A stretch of 64,000 bases of DNA from Ditylenchus dipsaci (Eukaryota; Nematoda; Chromadorea; Rhabditida; Anguinidae): assembly GCA_004194705.1 (NCBI GenBank), contig SADC01001291.1, positions 806,001 through 870,000 on the forward strand, in the 5' to 3' direction. Positions 55,421-64,000 of this stretch are shown here, one piece after another (positions within the stretch are counted from its first letter, which is position 1; each line of letters starts with the position of its first letter). The position numbers were made by a program, and so were the translations under genes. The notes below the pieces were generated by a model. It was given only the letters and a program-made list of their open reading frames with translations. It searched no databases and was not told the DNA's origin.

Positions 55421-58400
55421 TTATGCCATATCTGACGAGGATAGTGAAAACGCAGCTACAGATGAACCCGATCAGTTTCTACGACCTTTTGTGCGGTATT
55501 TTTTTAAACTTTAATCTCAAAAATTGTTGCCGTATCTTCTTTCTTAAACGGATACCACCTCGTTGAAAATTGTGTTCTTGGTATTGTGTCTTCATTTACT
55601 ATTTGCAGATCATCTCAAACGAATTGAAACATATTTAGTCTGTGATATAAGATCATAGTGGCACCGCCGCCGGCGCTGGCGCCGTTTTTGAAAAAGCACG
55701 GCCGCGAAAATGTTGTAGCGCTAGCAGTGGCGACTTTTTTTTTGCTATTAGTGGCTGCGGCGGAGACGATTTTAGGGCGACCTGCATGCCAGAGGCCTTA
55801 ACATAAATTTACTAAAACTGGTTATTCAAGATTTTTTTAAAATCTTTTCAAAGGAAAAAAAAACTATGTGCTTAGTGTTTATTATGGATCGAGACCCTGG
55901 TACCTGAGTGGATACGTTAACGGATTAGCACTCATCTCCGAAATACATTTGGCTAGAATCACATGTTAAAATTATTAAAACGAGCAAGATAGATGGACTA
56001 ACAAGGAAACCGCCCGAACTGTACGATCAAATTCACAAATTCTGTTAAAGCCATCATGTAGAGCATGATCGATTTGTATAGTGTATCCGGAGTTTTTTTT
56101 TGGCGGACAGCGACAAAAATTTGAGTTGCAGGCCAAAGAAAGCCGGAAAACCTAAGGTTGTATAATTCTCCGAAAAAATAAAAATCGGAGAATTCTCCGA
56201 GAATTCTTTCGAGTATATGGAGGATTTGATAAGGAAAAACTGGAAATTCCGGAGAATTTCGGAGAATTCTCCGGAGAATTCTCCGAAATTCTGGAGAATT
56301 GTACAACCCTAGGAAAACCCCAAAAAATACCAATTTTGGATATTTCAGTGCTCCAATTCTCTGTGTTTTGTTTGTCAATTACCAAATCTGATCATTATGA
56401 CCTTATGTTACTTTTTGATTCTACGTCTATCAGTTATTTTTTTAGCAATTATTTCAAAATTGTCTGAAAACTTAAATTTTCATGGCACATATCATGCATC
56501 AGTGAAATTTGAATTTTCAGAAAATTTTGAAATAATTTTCGAAAACATCACTATCAGACGTAAAATCAAAAACTAACATAAGGTCATAATAATCAGATTT
56601 CGCACTTGACGAACAAAACACAGAGAATCGGAGCACTGAAATATCCAAAATTGGTGTTTTTAGGGGTTTTCCAACTCAAAATTTTTGTCGCTGTCCGCCG
56701 AAAAAACTCCGGCTACACTATATAAATCGACCATGCTCTACAAGATGGCTTCAACAGAATTCGTACAGTTCGGGCGATTTCCTTGTAAGTGCAGAGTATA
56801 TTTAAGATCGGCGAGCCGCACGTAAGGTTAGGAAAATTATATGCATGTTAGGTGGTCCACCTGAATAGTATTCATGGTATCTAGGTCGTGGTATCCTAGG
56901 AGGAGTATTTAGGTTTTGGTACCCGGCGGTTGTGTCCAAGTAAGGTGAAGCATGACTCCAAAACTTAATAAATGGCAAAGCATTTAACACAACTCTTTAA
57001 GCGAGACGCCGACAAATTTTTTTATGGAGACGGTGGCGAAATTTCAGCTTTTAAGCGCTGGCGGCGGCGCCGGCGGCGTTTTCGTCGGCGGTGCAATTAT
57101 GGATGAGATACAGAATGAGCAGTGGAATGCCTTAGTAAGGTTAAAAAAGGATCAAAAGCATAATACTAAAACACGTTTTTTGAATTAGGGGTTTTATTTT
57201 TTTATAGAAAACACGTAGTAAATACGATCTTAAGTGCCTCAAAAGAGATCCAGACAAAAGTGCGCAATGTAGAAAAGTCTATAAATGAACTGCGTGCTGT
57301 GACAGAGCCATATACGCAACTATCGGACAGCTTGAGAAAACTCGCAGAAAAATATCAGCAACAGCGAAGGACTATTAACCAGTTGCGAACGCAGAACCAG
57401 GATCTACAAGCGGAAAACAAAAGGATAACGGAATCCCTATCTAAAGCTGAAAATGTTAAATTTTTGATAAACATAAAAAATCGCAACAAATCTTTTATTT
57501 ATAGGAGAAAAAATGCATTGAGAATACCTTGGCCACTGCTCAGATATCAAAGAGCAATGTGCAAGCTCAGGTCAGCACCTTGATTAAAGAAAGAGAAGGT
57601 TGGCTGTACTTATTTTGGTGTGCTATGGAAATGAAACCAACTTTCTGTTTTAGGATTACTAAAAATCCAGGCGAGCAACACTCAACAAATAGCCAGTATG
57701 CGAACTTCGGAGCATGAAATGAGTATCAAAAACACTAAACTAAATGCGGAACTAATGGATCAGTCAACTTATAATGATGAGCTGGAGAAAAAGATTTTGC
57801 TAGAACGACAAGAGTGGAAATGTCTTATGGAGCAGAATGAGAGGGATGTTGCTAAGCGAATGGTGCGTTTATAATATTTTATGAGCTGTAGTTTCTATTA
57901 TTATATTTTATTTAGGAGGGTCAGAAAGCTGAGCTTGAGCGTCAGCATGGCCACAAATTGCAGTTCGAAGTAAGGGAGTACGAGATGAAGCATCGCCTAA
58001 TGAAGAAAACTTTCGAGGATGCGCTTAAGGAAGCAGAGCTGGAAACGAAGAAGTTGGCTGCTGAGCGCAATGAATGGTTCGCTAAGTACAATCAGCTGGT
58101 TAGTGAGATAGACGAAAAGAAACGCCGATTAAATGCAGATGTTCAAAAGCTGTTAAGTGAGAAGTGGCAGGAAATGATGCATAGTTTCAATTGCCACCAA
58201 GGTTTGCCCTTGTTACTCGCATGACTTTCAATATTTTTTTCTTTAGCCACTCAGAACACACGCGACGCGAACTTCATGATTCGTCGACCAGAAAATTTAG
58301 CCAGTAATTTTTTAGAAGAGCTGATTGGCTCATCGGCATCGGATTCTTCGGTGTTTGTACATGATAAAAATGGTGAGACTTTTATTAGCATGTTTCTCAA

Positions 58401-58648
58401 TCTTCAAGTTATTTCAGACTCTCCTGAGAATTCCGAAAACGTTCCGCCGGTTCCAAGAGCTTCTAAAAAAATATCGACAAGTGCTCGTGTGAGCAGTCAT
58501 CAGCCATTGATGCATGATGTAGTTGGAAAGGTAGATAAAAGTTTGGTGTTTCGGGTGTGGCATGAGACAATTCTTTTAGAGGATTTCATCTCATGTCACT
58601 CCTAGAGCTTTGAGAAGCAATACTCTACAACGAAAACAGGTTCCATGA
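55421..58648 (+). CDS. coiled-coil protein of unknown function
   Basis: Exons in phase: 55421-55495 (YAISDEDSENAATDEPDQF), then after a 1.7-kb intron 57208-57454 (KEIQTKVRNVEKSINELR, RTINQLRTQNQDLQAENK), about 57505-57597, 57653-57861, 57917-58200, 58247-58371, 58416-58530 and 58581-58648 (stop TGA). About 400 residues were recovered. The middle is a long coiled coil rich in Glu, Lys and Gln (LEKKILLERQEWKCLMEQNE, YEMKHRLMKKTFEDALKE). The C-terminus holds a distinct block, MIRRPENLASNFLEELIGSS, then a Ser/Pro-rich basic tail. The 5' exons are missing. The coiled coil suggests a cytoskeletal, centrosomal or spindle role, but no family is recognised. Confidence 0.75.
55654..57093. mobile_element. 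GC-ended foldback element in intron of the coiled-coil gene
   Basis: TGGCACCGCCGCCGGCGCTG at the left and GCGTTTTCGTCGGCGGTGCA at the right are inverted ends. Inside is a second palindrome (55990-56790) with arms of about 380 bp (GAACTGTACGA, GGACAGCGACAAAAATTTGA) carrying the MITE at 56153. No clear 8-bp duplication was found. Confidence 0.65.
56153..56311. mobile_element. hAT MITE, TAAGGTTGTA ends, TSD GGAAAACC
   Basis: An exact 8-bp GGAAAACC (56145-56152, 56312-56319). Ends TAAGGTTGTATAATTCTCCG and CTGGAGAATTGTACAACCCTA resemble the TAGGGTTGTC family; the interior is GGAGAATTCTCCGA palindromic units. It lies in one arm of the larger palindrome. Confidence 0.82.
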
Positions 58649-58757
58649 AGAAATGCGTTTTGATCAAACCGGGATTAAAGTTGATAGCCTCATGAGATAA
58701 ACTCACTGTTTTTGTCTATCAGTAAATGTCGATATTGTTTGTACATATATGGTTCTC

Positions 58758-58763
58758 AATAAA
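58758..58763 (+). terminator. polyadenylation signal AATAAA
   Basis: Canonical hexamer 110 bp after the stop of the coiled-coil gene. Confidence 0.65.
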
Positions 58764-58799
58764 GTATCTCGGAGTTAAAGTTTTTAAAATTTTTGTTAC

Positions 58800-60490
58800 C
58801 AAACCTAAGAATTTTATCATGGCGGGGGTTTTAATATATATAATAAAATACTCCTGCCATTTTCGACACCCACTTATGGAATATTCACACCAGCTTTCAC
58901 CTACAATGTAATTAATATAGCAATTAATATCATATATATTATATTATATATATTAATATAAATATATTTATTAAAGCTGCGTGTTATGCTAAAAAGTGAA
59001 AATCTATCGATATTCGGAGTTCAGGACGAACATGGATCGTCGAATGAGTCGATGCGCTTTTTTGTGATTTGTTATATTTTTGTTTGCCTTTATTCCTGCC
59101 TATAAGTACTAAATCAAAATTAATATATATTTTTATTTGGCTCACTTCTTGCTCTTTTCTGTAATCTTTTTGTTCTGGCTCAGATGTATTCTCATCGATT
59201 TTTATTTCTAGCCTTCGTCTAACATTTTCAGCCTACTTTTTCCATCCCTGCATTGTTTTTTCCCATAAAAACTAATACTGGAGACTAAACATGAATTAGG
59301 CAGAAATCCTACAACAGAAGTCTAACCAGATGCGTGTTTTACGGCTATCTGCCGACTCAAATATTATTCTTGCAAATTGCAACTATCTTCAATAAATTTA
59401 TTTTCAACTTTTTTTTTGAATCTACAATCGTCCAATGACCTCACACTATAAATATATGTTTGCTTAACTGTTTAGCTGGACCTATGTACAAGATGGATAT
59501 AATAAATAGGGATGTTATCAAAATTTTCAGTAGGCTGAATTTAGAGGGCTTACAAAAGACAGTAAATAAACAACTATTCTCTACTCAAACAACAGAAACA
59601 ACAAGAGTAGTTGATAATAGTAATAGCAAAGCATTACAATAATAGAAGTAGTACAGTTGAACCTTCCCAAACTGACACCCGTCAAATAAGACGTCCGCTA
59701 AACCTACTCTTTTTCGACTTAATTTTAAAAAAATTATGCAAATTCTGGTAGTGATTTGTTTAAACCAAATGTGGAATTTATATTCTAAAAACTCGCTTGT
59801 TAGCCTTCAAAGGACGAAAATTCAAAACCAGTGTTTCTTTTTTGGGTTGACTCAAATAAAAGTTATAAATATAAAATTTCATGCGTTAATAAAAAAATTT
59901 ACTACGGCAATTTATGCTTAAAATTAGTGGGAGCCAAAGAACCTGAGAAAAGTGTCATTGTATGGAAGGTTAGCTGTATAACATGTATAAACAAATTGGA
60001 GAGATCATCGAGAGCATCAGGTCACACGCTTTTCCTTTGTAACATTCAAACAAAACAATCAGGATATTTAGACTGAAACAACAAGCAGCAATTAACAAGA
60101 ATAATCTTTACTAGACTTATATTAGAAATCTATGTGTAAAAATCAAAAAATATTCAATAAAAAATATTCAGATAAAAAAATGAGACTGAAAAGATTAGTA
60201 AATAGTGATCGAAATGTCCATCTTTTTCTTTAAAAATTTAACAGGAATTAGAATAAAGTTAAAAAATAGACCAAAAGAGACTGCTAAAATACATACAGGC
60301 TAGTCCAAGAAATTTGGTTGATTTCAGATAGTCACAACTTTTTTCCTGAAGTGATCTTAAAATTTTGTTTTTACTTATGTGACCAATTTTGTCAAAACCC
60401 CTATTTTTGCTTGGCCTTCTCTCCGTGGTTTCGACCCTGTATCTGGTTGAAGATCGATAAAATTGCGGTTAAAACCATAGAGAGACCAAG
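58800..60490. other. no gene seen; one half of a pogo-like MITE
   Basis: CAGTTGAACCTTCCCAAACT near 59654 resembles the CAGTC-type MITE ends but no partner end was found. The many short frames are AT-driven. Confidence 0.5.
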
Positions 60491-60499
60491 CATTATATA

Positions 60500-60880
60500 T
60501 AGGGTTGTCGAGTTTTCGAGTACTCGACTCGAAATCTTATCAAAGCTCGAAATTTTTGAGTACTCGACTCGATACTCGAAACCTGAAAAATTTCGAATAT
60601 TACTCGAAATTACTCGATTTTGAGTAGAATTTTTGTCGAAATTTTGGTTTAAAGTTTAATCATTTGAAGTTGATAAGGCATAATCAAGCCACAAAAAAAA
60701 ACAAAAATTGGTCCTCGAGCACATTTTTGATTATTAAATTCTATACTTCAAACTCAAAATTTTTGAGTACTTAACTCGATATTCGAAACTCGAAATTTTC
60801 GAGTACTCGACTCGAAACTCGAAAAATTTCGAATAATACTCGAAATTACTCGATTTCGAGTACTCGACTCGACAACTCTA
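60500..60880. mobile_element. hAT MITE, TAGGGTTGTC ends, TSD ATTATATA
   Basis: An exact 8-bp ATTATATA (60492-60499, 60881-60888). Ends TAGGGTTGTCGAGTTTTCGA and GACTCGACAACTCTA. Subterminal units are TTCGAGTACTCGACTCGA, differing from the GCGCTC version at 37825. Confidence 0.85.
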
Positions 60881-60888
60881 ATTATATA

Positions 60889-61350
60889 CCAAATTAATTT
60901 TGAACTCAAGGAACGCGGTTATGAGAAAACAGAATTTCGAGATCGCTTCAGAAAAAAGCTATGACTCCTTGAAACCGGCCGAATTTTTCGGCCCATTCTG
61001 TACTTTGTACATTTTGAGTATGAGAGATAGAAAATTCAGCTCTGTTTGCGTTTATCAGTTTTTCGAAAAAATTTACTTGACCTCCACCTTTAAATAAAAA
61101 CGTAGGTTTTAGACGCAGCCGAATTTCTAAAATTTGAATTGGCAGGGTCGTCCGAGTCTTTGAAAAAAAAAACTCTATTTTCAAAAAAATTAAGCTTGAT
61201 GGACTATGGCAAATTTTTTAGCAAAATAAAAATAACGCATTCAGAGTCCAAAACTCACAAGTATTAACGATAAAAAAAATGAAGGATCTATGAGGCAGCT
61301 GTGCACTGTTTGAGGCAATCAAGACCGGTAAGAGGTAAATTTCTGGCAGA
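60889..61350. other. no gene seen
   Basis: Spacer at the 3' side of the SMAD4-like gene. Short frames without support. Confidence 0.5.
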
Positions 61351-61351
61351 T

Positions 61352-61357
61352 TTTATT
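61352..61357 (-). terminator. polyadenylation signal AATAAA, SMAD4-like gene
   Basis: The minus-strand hexamer lies 15 bp past the stop codon. Confidence 0.6.
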
Positions 61358-61371
61358 TAAAAAATCCTATT

Positions 61372-63788
61372 TTAAGTTGTTAAGAGAATTTCTTGAAAAT
61401 AACGAAAAACTGAGAAATTAGCTCTAGACCAGTGTTGCACCAAACAGTGCCCAGCTGCTGTGTGTTCAGGGCTTAATAATCCTTCTGGAGGAATTTGTTT
61501 GCCGTTCTGATTGTTATTAAATACAAAATTGTAAGCGATTTCTGGTCTTTCTAGTAGACGCTCCACTAAATGGTTGGCTCTGAAAAAGATGGGAAATTAT
61601 TACAGTTTTGATGATGAAAATTGTAATGTGATCACCTGCTCATATTGACTTCTACCCAACAAGGTGTGTCACTGATCGAAGGTCTTTGTTTGGTGCCCCA
61701 GTCCACTCCAAAAGAGACCCGGAATTTGCAGAGACGGTTCAAGTGCATAGTCAACTTCTGAACAGTCAATGATAAATATTGGAAAGGCTGAGAGCAAGTT
61801 GATATACATGTGTAACCACAAACCTTTAGAGAACTCTGAGAATTGTTGTTTTTGGAGAGGAGTTTGCGTTGTGTGATCCAGAAACACATTAATTGAAAGG
61901 ATTGCCACAGGTCATACACCTACAAATACCAAAAAAATAATTTTTGCATGTATGCTTGAGAACTATATAATTTTTTGAAATTTACTGTCCTTCCCCATGG
62001 CTGGCCGAAAATGACTAAGGTTGTTGGCAAATGCAGCCTTTCTGGGTCTAGGCGGCTTTTATAAATTCGGGCAGTAATTTGGTTATGCATGTATTTAGAG
62101 ACTTTTTTGACCAGGTTTTGTGACTAAAAATTAGAAGGATATTCACAAAATTTTGGGGGAGTTAGATGGCTATGGTTGGAATTGCTTAGGACACCCTGTA
62201 TGTAGCCTTTTTTGGAAAAACCCCCAAAATTTTAGAGTAAAACTATTTTAACTGTTGTGATTCTTTATCTATGCCTACCTTGATAGCAGCCTGTTGGTAG
62301 ATTACATGAGAGACATCTCCAGACACCCTCATGGACTCCCTATCCAAATAGTGGCTCTCGACATAGAGAGGCCGAGTGGACAAGCAGCGCACATACACCT
62401 CACCCTCGTCAGTAACTTCCATAGCCATGCCATAAGCTATATTCCGGCGACAATCGTAGATTTGTTGGGTCTGCAGAGGACTCAAGCGTTCAGACAGTTT
62501 GTTGGTGCCCAACTCAAAGTGCTCTTTTTGTTCACTATTCATTGACAGCGCTCCACAGTAGACCAATGGGTTAAAGAACTGACTCTGTTTGTGCACTGGC
62601 TCATTGAACTCGTTGTAGCCAATCGAATAGATGGGTGTGTCTAAAATAGTTTTATTAATTTTATAATTTCTAGAAGGCTGAAACTGAAAGGCTGAATTTT
62701 GCAAACTATTGTGTAGCTTAATTTCACCAACTATTGTGTAGCCCAGTATCTCAGCTTTCAAACCAGTTATCAAACTCTATTGAATGATAAAGAAAAGTTA
62801 AAATTTTGGGAAGACAAAATAGGACCATTTATAAATTTAGCCATTGAAAACTAGGCCAATTTAAATTGGTTTTAAATAATTTTGAGTGAAACACCGAAAA
62901 AGTTGTCAACAAATTAGGCCAATTCGCAATGGACCAATTTAAACTTGGGCTAGTTTTGCATTCACCCAATTTATAAATGGCTCAATTTTCTGCCTCCTAT
63001 TATTCTTGAAATCATGCAATGAATTTCGATGTATCGTTAGAAAGCTAAAATTCAGGGCTACATATTTGTCCGAAAAATCGACAGCTTAGATTAATTCAGT
63101 GAATAAATATGGTACTTACCATCTCTAAATGCATCCATTAGCGGGATACTCTTCTTAGAATTGATATTTTCGAAGATAGCCTCCACCAGCCTATTCATAG
63201 CCTTCTTGGTGCCCTTTTCCAAACACACACTCAACACACTCTTCAATGGCTTCAGCAGCTCCACTTTCCAGTCCACCTCATTGTCCTTATCATCCTTTTG
63301 CATTTGATCCATTTCCCCCAAAATGTCTTGAATTATGGCAGGGAAGTGGGGATTGGTTGTATTGACGTGAGACACCATGGCCAACAATTCCGTGGAAGTC
63401 ATTCCACTGGATACACAACCTGACAGTTGACGCTTTTTCATCGCTGGAGAGCCATTGGCTGAGTCACTATGTGGTCTTTTATTTTTGCAAAGGGGACCCC
63501 GCTGCTCCACCTCAATGTCCTTAATTGGACTGGAGTAGTGGAAAGTGTCCAGCTTGAGGGGTGGAGGGGTCACCTTGCCGTGACGATCAGAACATGGGGT
63601 AGAGCTGTTGGAGTTGGACTCATTGAGCAGGCGCACCAGAGCTGTGATGCTTAAAGGGAACTGCTGCATGAATTCGGCCAATTTTCGAGGTTGCTGTGTA
63701 TCTGAGCATATCTTTTGAGGTGGGTCTTCATCTTCAACTATCTGCAGAATATCTTCAGAGTCTTCTTGATGGCCTTTGGCTATGGAAA
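61372..63788 (-). CDS. SMAD4-like co-SMAD, 3' part (linker and MH2 domain)
   Basis: Four exons splice in phase: 63788-63120 (acceptor TTTTGCAG, donor GTAAGT), 62640-62279, 61919-61636, 61579-61372 (TAA). The first is a Ser/Pro-rich linker. The MH2 domain follows: SIGYNEFNEPVHKQSQFF, GEVYVRCLSTRPLYVESHY, then YLDRESMRVSGDVSHVIY and VYDLWQSFQLM, then LCKFRVSFGVDWGTKQR and DTPCWVEVNMSRANHLVERL. The YLDRE-x-GD motif and the insert between QLM and LCKF are typical of SMAD4 co-SMADs, not receptor SMADs. Co-SMADs form trimers with phosphorylated R-SMADs in TGF-beta/BMP signalling. It is divergent, most notably in the L3-loop area (GVDWGTKQR where SMAD4 has a conserved KGWG). The MH1 exons lie beyond the right edge. 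The 479-bp intron 1 holds a palindromic repeat (about 62712-63070). Confidence 0.88.
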
Positions 63789-64000
63789 CTGCAAAATGAG
63801 ATGTTTTAGTGAAAAAGTTGGAAAAAACTCAGGTTTGATTTTCAGTGAGCAATATAAAAATAAAAATTTGAAAAATTGTGCGACATGATCTTATACAGAA
63901 TGTAGCAAAAAAAGTTAATTGAAAATTTAGTAGGTGGGTTGATTTTCACACTTTTTTGGCCTTTACCCTCAGAAATCTCAAAGTTGACTTAATTCTGTAG
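63789..64000 (-). other. intron of the SMAD4-like gene
   Basis: Upstream of the exon starting at 63788 on the minus strand; the sequence ends in an acceptor at 63791-63789 and contains no further exon before the window edge. Confidence 0.6.

Overview
This is nuclear DNA from a metazoan, probably an invertebrate. The evidence is a standard-code spliced gene set (ribosomal proteins uL1/RPL10A and uL24/RPL26, GPN-loop GTPase 2, a SMAD4-like co-SMAD), minimal introns of about 48-75 bp with GT...TTTCAG or TTTTAG borders, AATAAA signals, and an AT-rich background. I cannot place it to a phylum. There is no sign of prokaryotic, organellar or viral genome organisation.

Layout. 0.2-1.3 kb: decayed MULE transposase with a tandem repeat. 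3.3-3.6 kb (-): RPL26 lacking about 33 internal codons. 4.2-8.8 kb: Mutator-like element with subterminal TTTCCCCGAAAAG repeats and a decayed transposase, itself carrying a hAT-like element and a 790-bp Tc1/mariner-type palindrome. 9.5-19.6 kb (-): a roughly 23-exon gene with two C2H2 fingers, a WRKY/GCM1-like zinc module, a retroviral-type integrase core with no recognisable D/E catalytic residues downstream, and an SH3-like integrase tail. 20.6-21.8 kb: PIF/Harbinger element. 22.4-23.3 kb (+): RPL10A. 25.1-25.5 kb (-): ASCH-domain gene with an in-frame TAG. 26.8-27.6 kb (-): orphan gene candidate. 28-40 kb: mostly repeats, with one partial membrane-protein gene at 36.8-37.3 kb. 40.7-43.9 kb (+): four-helix membrane protein with a pogo-like transposon in its second intron. 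44-48.6 kb: nested transposons inside a tRNA-derived SINE. 49.2-50.8 kb (+): GPN2. 53.7-58.6 kb (+): coiled-coil gene whose upstream sequence and intron hold several insertions. 61.4-63.8 kb (-): 3' part of a SMAD4-like gene that runs off the right edge.

Two themes run through the window. First, most non-genic DNA consists of palindromic or foldback elements whose target-site duplications can be read directly: 8 bp for hAT-like, TA for pogo/mariner-like, 3 bp for Harbinger-like. Their insertion order can therefore be partly reconstructed. Second, almost every otherwise convincing gene carries one small frame-breaking defect, mostly a 1-nt deletion. Either the assembly has uncorrected indels or this is a decaying haplotype, so all breaks should be checked against reads before being treated as biology.
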